Assembly: GCA_964017065.1 (NCBI GenBank)
Contig: OZ024783.1
Coordinates: 2,519,772 to 2,583,771 of the forward strand
Length of the DNA stretch: 64,000 nt
Reading direction: 5' to 3'
Source: Haliclona indistincta
Taxonomy: Eukaryota; Porifera; Demospongiae; Haplosclerida; Chalinidae
The notes beneath the pieces are model-generated. The model saw only the letters and a program-made list of their open reading frames with translations. It did no database searches and was not told the origin of the DNA. Shown here one piece after another: positions 1 to 11,058 of the stretch. The position numbers and the translations under genes are program-made. Numbering within the stretch: position 1 is the first letter of the stretch; every line of letters starts with the position of its first letter.

Positions 1-2370
1 TACTGTGAGGCAAGTCCTATTAGTGGTGTTGAGAAAAGCAAACCAGTTGCTTCCTGATCTACGAAAGTATGAATCATTGTGAGATGCAATGCAAGATATG
101 CTGTAGTTTTTGAGGAGAGATGCACACTCACACCTTCCAGACTGCTCGTTCTTGATGAAACCAGGAGTACACTCCATGATATCTACAGCAAGAGTAACAC
201 CCCATCCTGGTAACCCTCCGTTCACTGTGATGGCCACAGATGCTGATGTAGGGCCAGAGCTATTCAGAAGAAGATGTAGCTTGTGACACCTGGCAGTAGT
301 TCCTTGAGGTCCATATGGTCTGACCAGTGATGCATTGTGTACAGCTATAGACACAGTACCTGAACTGGTACCACCATAGTTACCTACTGTTGTAATTTCA
401 ATCTTTGCTACTTCTCCCGGAAACAAGCCATCATGGGAAAGAAACCTTTTGACACAGTTTGGTATTTTATTCTCACAGAAACAGACCATGATGGGATCAG
501 ACGAAATGGAAGAGAGTAGATCAGTGTTGCTGTAGTTCATTCTGTGTGACTGTGGTATGTTGAAGTACCAAGATGTTTCGTTTGGTTGGCCTTGTATTGG
601 AACGTGATTGTTATCAATGTCTAAGCAGTCTACTAATCTAGCTCCATACACATCTCCTCCTCCTTCAACTGCACGGTTTCCTGAGAATATAATCTGTGAG
701 TCATTGCTGACTAGAATAGAGCAGTAGTCATTCTGAAATGTTCGCATGTCATTCACATGGATTGCTCCTCCGACTGTACCACCAGTGTTGTTCAGAAAAA
801 TAAGTTCACTGTTGTCATCTACTTTAATATAAGAGGACCCTTGAAGGAATATTCCAGTTGCTTGGTTGTTTTGTATCTTGTTTCTGCCATTGAATTGTAC
901 AACACCATTCCACACTGTGACTGCAGTCATACTGTTGTTAGTAAATGTGACATTACTTAAAAGCAATCGATCAGTTGTTGATACACTGATAGCAGAGCCT
1001 CCACTGTTATCGAGGAAGACACAGTTTGTTATATTGACTAGTTTGTCAACCGACAGTCTAACTGCAGAATTCATATTTTTGTTTGAACTAAACAAACTGT
1101 CTTTTATTGCAATGAAACCTGGATGTAGTACATGTATTTTTTTTGAAGTTACGACTTCGAAAAATAATCCCATTGCAAAAGCATTGTTTAGAGAAAGAGT
1201 TACATTTTGAAGTTCGAATGCATTCAGAATGCTTAAGGCAGTTTGGTTGATAAAAATATGTATTCCATACTGATGGCCTGGTGTTGGTACTTGCTTGTGT
1301 GAAAATACAGTATTTTTAACAACTAAGTATAAAGTAACTCCACCGTAAAATTTGGTACAAATCTGACAGCCAGAAATATCGATAAATGACGATCCATCTA
1401 TTATGATACTAGTTTCAGTAGCTGGAGAGGGTATTGTGTTTATCCATAGGCCTCTAGCATGATTTCGCTGTGCTGAATTGTCTGCAGTTCCCTTTAGTTT
1501 TGAATTACTAAGATTCAAGCTAATGCTTGTCCTATTGTTAAAAATTACAAATCCGTCTCCACTGTTTTGAAATTTCTGGACTACTTCAATTGCTACCATA
1601 TAAAGATCAACTGATTTACCAGATACAGCCAGAACTACAATGCCTCCATACTGTGAGTTACCACATCCATCGGTAAAATTGGAATTCGAAACTGAAACTG
1701 TACATATGCTGCGAAAATTTGTAATCAAGACCATCAAATTGCTTCCACTTACATTTTCCTTGCATTTTAGAATGTCAGAATTGCGATCAATGTTTGAGTA
1801 TGCAATAGAACAGTAGAGAATAATCGGATAAGGACAATTGTGAATAATTAGTCCATGTTCTGAGCTGTTTTGTATCGAGACATTGTAAAGATATAATGGA
1901 TCAATATTTGAAAAAAGGAGTGTTGAATAGAATTTTTTATCAAGCACTTTGACATCAGAATGAAATGCACCGCAGTTAATCAGAGACAGTAAGGTGATTG
2001 TAATATGAGAAGAATCATAAAATGCAAATCCTCCACTTCCATTTGTGCAGTAGATGACAGCAGTAGATTCCATTATTGTCTCCTCTTGTCCAGGCACCCA
2101 ATGACCTCTACCTATTAGAGTGAGACCAGTGACTTGACTGATTTTAATCGGTTCTTCTCTGTCAAGAAGATGTTTTCCCTCCAAGAAAGTTTTTTCGGTG
2201 TTGGAAGTGAAGTAGAGCTCAGGATCAGAGAGATAGTAACTGAGACTGTGGCAGTCACTGTCTAGAGGACAATCCTTGCCATTGGCAGCTGACACATAGT
2301 AATCCTCAGCAAGACACAAAGTGACTACAGACAATAGCACTGCAGTCAGAACAAATGCTGACACAGTCAT
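1..2370 (-). CDS. Secreted/membrane beta-helix protein, copy 1 (3' part beyond window)
   Basis: The frame is open from an ATG at 2370 to the window edge: 790 codons without a stop. It begins with a signal peptide (hydrophobic residues 3-20, likely cleavage after C-L-A near residue 21). A long ectodomain follows, rich in N-x-S/T sites and in short repeats of the G-G-A-I / N-N-S-G-G type, which suggests a right-handed parallel beta-helix (pectin-lyase-like) fold. A cysteine-rich stretch starts near the window edge. The tandem copy at 2839-5684 shows that the missing end is a Cys-rich stalk followed by about seven or eight membrane segments. No intron is needed in the visible part. Function is unknown; a surface adhesion or receptor role is inference from architecture only. 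The start is chosen because the signal peptide follows directly. Confidence 0.8.
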   Translation of the reverse strand, partial: MTVSAFVLTAVLLSVVTLCLAEDYYVSAANGKDCPLDSDCHSLSYYLSDPELYFTSNTEKTFLEGKHLLDREEPIKISQVTGLTLIGRGHWVPGQEETIMESTAVIYCTNGSGGFAFYDSSHITITLLSLINCGAFHSDVKVLDKKFYSTLLFSNIDPLYLYNVSIQNSSEHGLIIHNCPYPIILYCSIAYSNIDRNSDILKCKENVSGSNLMVLITNFRSICTVSVSNSNFTDGCGNSQYGGIVVLAVSGKSVDLYMVAIEVVQKFQNSGDGFVIFNNRTSISLNLSNSKLKGTADNSAQRNHARGLWINTIPSPATETSIIIDGSSFIDISGCQICTKFYGGVTLYLVVKNTVFSHKQVPTPGHQYGIHIFINQTALSILNAFELQNVTLSLNNAFAMGLFFEVVTSKKIHVLHPGFIAIKDSLFSSNKNMNSAVRLSVDKLVNITNCVFLDNSGGSAISVSTTDRLLLSNVTFTNNSMTAVTVWNGVVQFNGRNKIQNNQATGIFLQGSSYIKVDDNSELIFLNNTGGTVGGAIHVNDMRTFQNDYCSILVSNDSQIIFSGNRAVEGGGDVYGARLVDCLDIDNNHVPIQGQPNETSWYFNIPQSHRMNYSNTDLLSSISSDPIMVCFCENKIPNCVKRFLSHDGLFPGEVAKIEITTVGNYGGTSSGTVSIAVHNASLVRPYGPQGTTARCHKLHLLLNSSGPTSASVAITVNGGLPGWGVTLAVDIMECTPGFIKNEQSGRCECASLLKNYSISCIASHNDSYFRRSGSNWFAFLNTTNRTCLTV

Positions 2371-2838
2371 GGTCAAGTAAAATGCCGAACTAAACTGTAA
2401 ATTCGTCTGATTGCTGTATAGCAAGAGTGTCATACATTTTTGTACGTATCAGTACACTCGATTGAGCAATGTAAACTACTATCATGAATATTACGTCATC
2501 ACTCAATGAATCTCATTTAAAGTCCAAGTAGCTACTTAAACCTAACATTCTTTGCCCAACCACAGTTTGTGATTTTACTCTAGTTTGTACTATCAGCTAG
2601 TGCTGAAATGCAAGCTTATTGCATTAACATAGCTGCATTACTTTGGCAGCTATGCTATTGTAGTACTTTAGAGAAATTCAGTTTAGCTTATCGTATTAAT
2701 TAACATAGCTGCTGATGAATGAATGATTCTTACTCCAGAAATATATCATTGAAACGCATAATCATAAAATACCGTCCTAAAATTTACTACTATTGTAACT
2801 GACCAATATGTACTATTTTGGCAATAAAGAACAAAGAA
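2371..2838. other. Intergenic, upstream of copy 1
   Basis: AT-rich spacer between the ATG of copy 1 (minus strand) and the stop codon of copy 2. It must hold the promoter of copy 1, but I see no TATA box or other element I could defend, and no coding potential. Confidence 0.4.
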
Positions 2839-5684
2839 TCAATCTTGAGTAGAAGTACTAAACAGTAAAGGGTCTCTATCTCTCAGAACAGCACTGGATG
2901 ATGGTGAGTTGATGTTACGACTGTTGTCTGGTAAGTGAAGGTCAAACTGGTGCTCTCCTCGTATTGTACAATACACATGAGATGATGGAGATCCTGATCG
3001 CTTGTTAGGTGAGTCAGCTCTGTCACTATCACTGCTGCTTATCAGCTGTTCCACTTCTTGTAAAGAGGTTAGTCGATTAGTTTTTACAGTCCTCAACCAT
3101 TTTCGTTTTATTCTCAACCAAACACACTCAACTACTATAGCTAGGAATCCAAGAAGAGACAGACAGATTGAAACAATTGTGGTCACTTCTTGTGTCGTTG
3201 TCAACTTCAGGTAAAGAAACAAAAGACTGCTATTTGCGAGAACAAACAGATTTAGGAGAAACATAGAATCCAAAATATTTAGAGTAGTGCTTCTATAGAC
3301 ACCCTTTGTGAACGACCAAGTGAAGAAGAGCCCTTGCACAATGACAGATATGATAACACTGTTGAGGAATACTAGCCTGCCAGATGTGAAGGAGAATACA
3401 ATGGCTACTAGTAGACGCACAAGTAGGGTCACACCAGTCCAGTAACGATGCCTGTCTTTGTATGGTCCTCCATATGCATCGAGCAATGGCTTCATCTTTG
3501 ATACTGGATTCCAGTTACTAGGAATACATTTGTCACTCTATCGCTCTAGAAGAGGAGCAAACAAGACCAGTAGAGGATAGGCCACTCCCACAATCAACAC
3601 ACATCCTGAGAAGATGACAAGAATCAGGTGTTGAACACTGAAATAGTCAATGTTACCGTCCACACTCCACACTTTGAGGAGAGTGTCATTGCAGTTTAAC
3701 TGAGACATTGTCAAAGCATTAGTGACTGTCTGTAAGATCTTAGTATAGGACATGAGGAACAGTGTGGCAAGAGCTGGCACTGCATTAGAGGCACATCACC
3801 TGCAAATTTTCACCGAGTAATGGCTACCCAAGATGATGGCTCCCATGAGAAGGAAGAGATATGATCGGAAAACAAACTGCAGCCAAGTCTTCCAATATCC
3901 ATCTAGTCCATCAAACAAGCACAATTCTATTCCAAAGTCAAAGTTTAGCCATGATATGAACTGGCTCACTACTGGTGGTCTACCATTGGGAAAGAACACA
4001 CTCTCGTTCAGTTTGACCATGTTAGCATAGAGCAATAGTCCATTCACTGCACCTACTGATACAGTCAGATTGAGAGCCATTATTACACCCACTAATACAA
4101 TGCCGGCCACAGCAAATACTAACACAAGGAGAAGGTACACTTTAGAGCAAGAGGCACAGCGATTAGAGCCCAGTAACAAGCTGAGACCAGGTTGACACTG
4201 ACCACACAGAATACCTTCCCTACCACCAGTACACTGATCATCAGGATCGAAAATGTTAAATGTGACTTGAGAAGAGTTGCAATAGTCAAATGGACAGTCA
4301 GTGTATACTGTGAGGCAAGTCCTATTAGTGGTGTTGAGAGAAGCAAACCAGTTGCTTCCTGATCTACGAAAGTATGAAGCATTGTGAGATGTAATGCAAG
4401 ATATGCTGTAGTTTTTGAGGAGAGGTGCACACTCACACCTTCCAGACTGCTCGTTCTTGATGAAACCAGGAGGACACTCCATGATATCTACAGCAAGAGT
4501 AACACCCCATCCTGGTAACCCTCCGTTCACTGTGATGTCCACAGATGCTGATGTAGGACCAGAGCTCTTTAGAAGAAGATGAAGCTTGTGACACCTGGCA
4601 GTAGTTCCTTGAGGTCCATATGGTCTGACCAGTGATGCATTGTGTACAGCTATAGACACAGTACCTGAACTGGTACCACCATAGTTACCTACTGTTGCAA
4701 TTTCTGTCTTTGCTTCTTCACCTGGAAACAAACCTTCATGTGAAAGAAACCTTTTGGAACAGTTTGGTATTTTATTCTCACAGAAACAGACCATGATGGG
4801 ATCAGACGAAATGGAAGAGAGTAGGTCAGTGTTGCTGAAGTTCATTCTGTGTGACTGTGATATGTTGAAGTACCAAGATGTTTTGTTTGGTTGGCCTTGT
4901 CTCAGCACATGATTATTATCAATGTCTAAGCAGTCTACTAATCTAGCTCCATACACATCTCCTCCTCCTTCAACTGCACGGTTTCCTGAGAATATAATCT
5001 GTGAGTCATTGCTGACAAGAATAGAGCAGTAGTCATTCTGAAATATTTGCATGTCATTCACATGGATTGCTCCTCCGACTGTACCATCAGTGTTGTTCAG
5101 AAGAATTAGTTCGCTGTTGTCATCTACTTTAATATAAGAGGACCCTTGAAGGAATACTCCAGTTGCTTGGTTGTTCATTATCTTGTTTCTGCCATTGAAT
5201 TGTACAACACCATTCCACACTGCGACTGCAGTCATACTGTTGTTAGTAAATGTGACATTACTTAAAAGCAATCGATCAGTTGTTGATACACTGATAGCAG
5301 AGCCTCCACTGTTATCGAGAAGACACAGTTTGTAATTTTGACTAGTTTGTCAACTTACAGTCTAACTGCAGAATTCATATTTTTGTTAGAACTAAACAAA
5401 CTGTCTTTTATTGCAATGAAACCTGGATGTAGTACATGTATTTTTTTTGAAGTTACGACTTCGAAGAATAATCCCACTGCAAAAGCATTGTTTAGCGAAA
5501 GAGTTACATTTTGAAGTTCGAATATGTTCTCAATACTTGAGGCAGTTTGGTTGATAAATATATGTATTCCATACTGATGTCCTGGTGTTGGTACTTGTTT
5601 GTGTGAAAATACAGTATTTTTGACAACTAAGTATGAAGTATCTCCACCATAAAATTTGGTACAAATCTGACAGCCAGAAATATC
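2839..5684 (-). pseudogene. Beta-helix multi-TM protein, copy 2 (5'-truncated pseudogene)
   Basis: Nearly collinear with copy 1 at an offset of 4305 bp over the shared 1.38 kb. It carries an in-frame TAA at 5355-5357, a one-base deletion near 5320 relative to copy 1, an in-frame TGA at 3796-3798 and an in-frame TAG at 3538-3540; the frame on both sides of the last two stops is the same, so each looks like a point mutation. Downstream of the helix come a Cys-rich stalk (C-x2-C-x-P-G-type motifs near 4180) and about seven or eight hydrophobic segments (roughly 4120-4030, 3900-3815, 3630-3545, 3450-2980), then a hydrophilic tail ending at 2839. The 5' end breaks off where the inverted repeat at 5685 begins. 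Selective stop-codon read-through is a much less likely alternative. Confidence 0.8.
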
Positions 5685-6080
5685 AACAAGAAATTAAAAA
5701 GATTTCTATCGAAATCAAAAGGATGTAGTGATGAAGAAATCTACCACTGGTTCACAATGTAAACCAACAAGGAACAAGCATAGAATGGTAACACGATTGA
5801 CTTGCTAACAGACCATAGATCCCTACATCAGTGGCTGCTGTGGCCAGACTATAGCTAGTTAAGCTATTTACTGTTGACTGACACTTTGAATAGAATTCAG
5901 CTTGTGACAAAATATTGATCTTATGTACAGCCACTGATGTAGGGATCTATGGTCTGTTAGCAAGTCAATCGTGTTACCATTCTATGCTTGTTCCTTGTTG
6001 GTTTACATTGTGAACCAGTGGTAGATTTCTTCATCACTACATCCTTTTGATTTCGATAGAAATCTTTTTAATTTCTTGTT
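5685..6080. mobile_element. Perfect inverted repeat element (153-bp arms)
   Basis: Arms 5685-5837 and 5928-6080 are exact reverse complements by eye over 153 bp, with a 90-bp spacer. The element starts exactly where pseudogene copy 2 loses similarity to copy 1. Perfect arms mean recent origin or gene conversion between the arms. It could be a MITE/foldback insertion or the product of an inverted duplication. No open frame of interest. Confidence 0.7.
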
Positions 6081-6563
6081 TGTGTCCTTTTTTCTTTTTA
6101 GTGAAGTGCAGTTCAATATCATGCATGTACGGAGAAGTCTTTGTTTCCACCATTAGTTTAGTATTCCTGTTGTTGATGGCTTTTCTTAAACTTGTAGCTA
6201 AAATTGTTAAGCTGTACGTATCAGGTCTGCCTAGTCGCCTACGCATATGCATGCAGTGCATACGAGCCCCGCCCACACTTGTTTGTAGACCTATACGGCG
6301 GTTATAATTATCTGGCAAGTGCAGAATGGCGATCCTACACGAGCTTACCGTTCTTCGAAGACTCCAGACAAATGCCGGGTGTGTGTTCTCCGATCCACAC
6401 GGCGCAGCGATACTTTAGCTGCTTGGTCACGTGCGCTACCATTGCTTGGTCACGTGCGTATTGCGCAATCACAATAATGGCGTCTAACACTAAGCTGACA
6501 ATGGATCACGATCGAGAAATCGCGGAACTTAGATCGCCGTTACGCTAAAAACAAAGCTCAAAA
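6081..6563. other. Intergenic, no supported gene
   Basis: Contains short open frames with no recognisable domain and two CACGTG-containing stretches near 6427 and 6450. The frame ending at 6548 begins in AT-rich sequence and has no homologous partner in the window, so I do not call it. Confidence 0.3.
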
Positions 6564-6960
6564 GGATCAGTGGTCAAAAGTGGCCAACCACTTTTCGAGT
6601 GACAAGCCATTGAAAACTGCTATTCTGACAACATTTCTACTTGCAAATTCGCTTTTTCATGCAGTTTTCTCTCAAATAAGCCATTGAAAACTGCTATTCT
6701 GACAACATTTCTACTTGCAGCAGATTTACAAATTTTAAAAATGCTTTGTCAGCAAATTTGCTATTTTGAGTTGCAAAAGTACAAAATCGCTTACTCAGCA
6801 AATTTGCAATTCAGGTTGCAGAAATGCCAATTCACAAAATTGCATTCAGCAAATTTGCAATTCAGGTTGCAGAAATGCCAATTCACAAAATTGCATTCAG
6901 CAAATTTGCAATTTGGAAACCCTTGTAATAAGGGGGAGCCTGAGTGAGCCTCACTTGAAA
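6564..6960 (+). repeat. AT-rich repeat family with internal ~59-bp tandem units
   Basis: Holds repeated modules: a unit with AAAACTGCTATTCTGACAAC occurs twice (6610 and 6685), and a ~59-bp unit containing TTTGCAATTCAGGTTGCAG occurs at 6800 and 6860. The same family lies in the opposite orientation at 15141-15465, fused there to a gag frame. The copies share the start GTGGTCAAAAGTGGCCAAC. Open frames through it come from the repeat and are not genes. At 6934 a G-rich sequence (GGGGGAGCCTGAGTGAGCC) resembles the 5' end of the Helitron-like element at 7599. Confidence 0.6.
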
Positions 6961-7598
6961 TCTGACCTACATAATTAATGTGTACTTGTTTCTATTACAG
7001 AGCAGATGTTGATCAGGATAATTAGTCTTTCACTCTGTGGGTGTGTATGTTATGTAGGACATAAAATTGTGATGAGAATTGATCAACATTACTTATTGCT
7101 TTAAGGTCACAAAAAGTTAACTGTCAAAAGGTTGTCGCTACATACGTGTTCCATTCACCTTGCAAACTGCATGCATGATTAGCAGATATAAAGTGTGTTT
7201 CTGTAAATAATTATTACTGACTTCATGTATCTGTTTGTTGTTACATAACAATTACACGTTGATCTTTGTGTACAGGAAGAGTAAATATCTTAAGTCTCCA
7301 CAAATCTAACTGCAATGAGCTTAGTATATAACTGTCTGTTGTAAATCGTACCGCCAGCGAAATAATAGCACATGTTAAGTGCAATCAGATAAATACCAGC
7401 AAAGACAAGAAGTACAATGAGAATCAGAAGTAGAAAATTGATTAATAGTTAGCAAGCATAATTACTAGCCTAGTACCTAGTCGTTATAATTTAATGCCTA
7501 GTATTAAATGCATCTTGAAGGTCAAGACAGTTCTAGAAAGATACAGAAAAATAACTGATTTTAGACACAATCTAAGACTTTCTAGAACTAGACAATAA
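6961..7598. other. Intergenic, nothing recognised
   Basis: AT-rich sequence with stops in all frames; I see no repeat, hairpin or gene. Confidence 0.4.
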
Positions 7599-8620
7599 TT
7601 GGGGCGAGCCTGAGCGAGCCCCACATTGATTGGCACAATGGCCCACGCGGCGGGGAATGTATCTATCTGGCTATCTATCTGTCACGGGGTAGCGTTTGTC
7701 CTTTCAATCCATATGGCGAGGCCCATACTGTAGTATTGTATGCGAGGCCCACGAGGGCAGCAATTGCAAGGCCCCGGGATTGCAGTTCTTTCATAACTAC
7801 TTAACGTTCTTTCATAACTCGACTGCAAAATGGACGACTCGACGATTTGCCTTCCCATCTCGCTTTTCCATGAATCATGATGCACCCGGCGCCCTCATCA
7901 GCGATACTGTGACTGACGCTGCAGCAAGAACCAGGGCTTTGGCGCGGGAGAGGAAGCGCAGACAGCGTGAACTTGAAGAGAGACACCACTGCTACTCGGC
8001 CCATATAATCCAGCGCTGTATTTACTCTCCATTACAAATAATTGAGCAAACAGACTTTCACACCTTTGTGAAAGGGCTAACAAAAGACTGTCTACAGAAA
8101 CTGAAGAACATAGGTTATAGTTGTTGACTCAATGCTAAGACATGTCTTGCTTATGACTCCTCCTTTTTCCCCGGACACTGTTAAACTATGGAACAAATTA
8201 CCTGCTGAGATTGTCTCCGCTTCATCCCTCTCTGTTTTCAAGAGAGATATTCGTGGCTATCTATCTAATTTAATCTAATAACTTATGATGTTTGTCTTTT
8301 CTTTTGATTGGTACCGTTTAAGCTTTTTGCTACTGGTACAGCCATGCAAAATTGTCATAGAAAAAAGTATTTAGAGAGAGCAGAATATTATATTTTAATA
8401 CTAGCAACAACTTCTGACTCCAAAGGGATGGTTTTGGTTAATTATCAATGAAAGAACACAACAGAGAGGAAGATAGATAATAAATTGTTACTATTAATGA
8501 ATTTTATTTATGTGCGAGGCAAATACATGCTGTAAGTATACCTACTTATATGTTATACACTAACAAGGCTAAATTATATCAATGCTCAGGCTCGCCCCTG
8601 CCATTCCATGAATGTACTAG
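7599..8620 (+). mobile_element. Helitron-like non-autonomous element 1
   Basis: Bounded by a host A (7598) and T (8621). It starts TTGGGGCGAGCCTGAGC with a nearby GCCCC that can fold back, has a tetranucleotide microsatellite (TATC type) about 70 bp in, carries the inverted copy GCTCAGGCTCGCCCC near the other end, then a small hairpin CATTC-CAT-GAATG and the terminus CTAG followed by T. This is the layout known for Helitron2/Helentron-associated elements: insertion between A and T, no target duplication, 3' hairpin plus CTRR. The copy at 49730-50603 shares about 100 bp at the 5' end and 60-70 bp at the 3' end but has a different interior. The inside holds a LINE tail and an unknown frame (7696-8127, basic Arg-rich middle), probably captured. 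Confidence 0.7.
8150..8278 (+). pseudogene. C-terminal fragment of a LINE reverse transcriptase ORF
   Basis: One frame reads F-S-P-D-T-V-K-L-W-N-K-L-P-A-E-I-V, then a Phe-Lys-Arg stretch and a stop at 8276-8278. This resembles the conserved tail of many non-LTR retrotransposon polyproteins (F-P-x-T-I/V-x-L-W-N-x-L-P). No RT core is present. It lies inside Helitron-like element 1, so it is likely captured cargo. Confidence 0.6.
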
Positions 8621-9119
8621 TAATAATACTTTATAGTCAATTAATTTGCTATTACTCCACTATCTACCATGCAGCCTTCACGTATGATCTGAAAAAAAAA
8701 CAATAATAATTATAATACCGGAAAAACAGTTTATAAAGCAGAACTTAACTGTCACGCAGCATGCTTCACTGCTAGAATAATAAGTAATAAATTAATTCCA
8801 TTATATAATTTAAAAGAAACATCCAAGCCAGTAGGCTAAGTCGTTGTTGAAGTTTCCAACAGTCTGCATACGCTTTTAGTTGTTTGATCGTAGCTTGGAA
8901 TCGTAACTTTGAACTTAAGTGTGATCTTCACAGGTTCTGTTTACTGACTATTCAGATATAAGTGACACTTTCATCTTTTGCGATTCCCGCGCGCGCCCAT
9001 GTACTCCTACGCATGCTCAGTTGCGCACGAAAGCAGCAACGTGATCGTACGTGAGTGATCGTGAGTATACGTCAGCGAGCTAGCTAGATCACAAGACTGT
9101 CACTGGCTCAAGAATCAAG
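8621..9119. other. Intergenic, upstream of the RING-like gene
   Basis: AT-rich up to about 8980, then a GC-richer stretch with CpGs (8985-9070) just before the ATG of the RING-like gene, which may be its promoter. No defined motif called. Confidence 0.35.
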
Positions 9120-10275
9120 ATGAACGAGTACGAGATGTTTGATGTCACGTGTGATGACCAAGCGGGTAATTTGAGGAAGCTTAGCCTTAGAGCTGACCAA
9201 GTCAATGTGAAAAATCTCTCGAAGTTATCGCGTATCATACCCGATACAATGTATTTGCTGTCAGAAGATGATGGGCATGTATCACTTCCGGATCCAGAAT
9301 CAGGTCGTTTTGACGGCCTGGCCTGCTTCCGCACCTGGCGAGTCTCGGGAATGTTGCCTTCCATCATTGACAAAGGAGCGAGCAGTACGCCACCACAACA
9401 AATACTTCAGCGAAAGTGGAAACCAAAATACCATCCTGCAACTGGCTCTCATATGCCCAGTAGTCCTTCTGACCAACAAGTACGGCATATATACATGGTG
9501 GTTTGGTAATGATGTATTTACACATTATTAATTGTCTACATGTAGTGGCAGAAATCTATCCAAGTGTGCCGTTTGGTTAAAGGCAGATTTATTCAGACTT
9601 CAGAACATCCCTTGACTTTAAGTGAAGAGACGGCAAATATTTCAGCTATAGCAGACCGCATTAGTGAGGAAGGTTTTTCTGGAGCGCCAGTGAGGCTACT
9701 AAATGCCAAAAACATCCCCCTTCCGGATGTAGCTGGGACCAAAGGTAACAAGTTGTCATGTGTACAGTAGAATTAAATTCTGACACTCAATTTTTCCAGG
9801 AGCAAAATTTTGGAAGTCGACTAAATTAATCAGAGCAGTTCAAGTAAATGAGTTCGAAACATTTCAGAAAGGTCAGAAACGCAAGAGTGTTGCGACAAAT
9901 TCTGACAGTGAAGATGATTTTATGATGCCTCTACCAAAGCGCTCGCCGCCATCACCTCCGCCTACCAAGATTGATCTTGTTGACCTGCTGAGACAGTTGT
10001 CTCAGCAGGTCGACGACATCAAGGGGCTAATACTTCGGCCTTCTAATTCTAAGTCACAACTATTGCAGATTATGACTTGTATAATATGCAAGCAAGTAGC
10101 ACAGGACGGACTTGTGCCCCAATGTTGCAATAGCCAAATATCATGCAAGGCATGTCTTAACCGATGGCTTGAAAATTCACTAACATGTCCATCATGTAGA
10201 GCACCACTCCAGATCAGTGGCACGTTGCCATTTCCATACCTGGTGCCTCTGTTCTCTTTGATCAATGAAGCTTAG
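9120..10275 (+). CDS. RING-like zinc-finger protein, three exons
   Basis: Exons 9120-9479, 9546-9744 and 9800-10275 join with GT-AG introns of 66 and 55 nt into 345 codons including the stop, with phases that fit exactly. The N-terminal domain (residues about 30-80) has I-P-D-T-M-Y-L-L-S and a W-R-V-S-G motif; a close relative of this domain is at 13441-13760. The middle has an acidic/basic and proline-rich linker (P-P-S-P-P-P). The C-terminal domain has eight cysteines in the pattern C-x2-C-x11-C-C-x5-C-x2-C-x10-C-x2-C, like a RING finger but with Cys where the usual His would be. An E3 ubiquitin-ligase role is inferred from this fold only. A transposon-associated origin is possible because the N-terminal domain recurs next to the integrase gene. 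The start is the first ATG of the exon. Confidence 0.75.
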
Positions 10276-11058
10276 CTTGAAACTTGATATAAACACTGGC
10301 TGACATATTTACTCCCTTGTATTATCCGCTATAATGTTATAATCAGCATAATTGAGACTTAGTCCAGTTCAAAGTCAGAAACTTCTGCCAATCAACCAAA
10401 TAATCATATCATTATCTACATGTAAATGTCAGAATGTCAGTAATCAGGCCATACAATGTATATATTAATTGATTATTGTGTCACTTGATGTGTCAGGCTT
10501 CAATTGTGTTCCAATTAAAGTATTTGAAAATTCATTAACTATAGCTAGCTGTTTCTTGGGTGGTAACTTATTATGACTTCTGATGCTATACCAACCTTTT
10601 CTCTGACAAGACAAAGCAGTAGCACACCACGTTTCTGCTGGAGTTTAGTCACATGATCCTGCTATTTGACGGTAGGGGCGGAGCAAGTAGATGGGCGTGA
10701 CCGGCGGGTAGCCAACCAACGATATGGAGCTAGGTATAATTATTGGACTGGAGAAGAGTTTACACAACAAAACAGTGCCATTAAGTTAAGCGCGCATGCT
10801 GGGGTTTAGCCATGTATAACCAGTAGAGCGTTTTCAAGAAAGTTGCATTCGAAATGCATGTCATCACGTGACACAACCGTCCAATCAGAATACCTTGGTC
10901 ACGTGATCGGTTATGTAGTATGCATATGGCGCGTCACAAGGGCTTCTGGACGCTGTTTTGCTGCTACAAAGATAGTACGAAGGCTTTCAGTAACTCGTCT
11001 TGGCACCCAACACTACTCTGTCTTCTCACAAATGATTTTGGCAACTTCACCGGTTTAG
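10276..11058. other. Intergenic between RING-like gene and foldback element
   Basis: No supported gene. The stretch 10840-11000 has several TCACGTG sites (10865, 10897) and CpG-rich sequence. Open frames continuing into 11059-11290 are products of the repeat there. Confidence 0.35.

Noticed and set aside
3777..3800. A possible 20-nt intron (CAG|GTGATG...GCAG) removing the TGA in the beta-helix pseudogene
   Set aside because: Too short to be spliced and not a multiple of three; the frame on both sides of the TGA is already continuous.
7599..8620. Classical cut-and-paste transposon with terminal inverted repeats
   Set aside because: The inverted copy is subterminal, the 3' end is hairpin plus CTAG, and the empty-site comparison for element 2 shows no target duplication.
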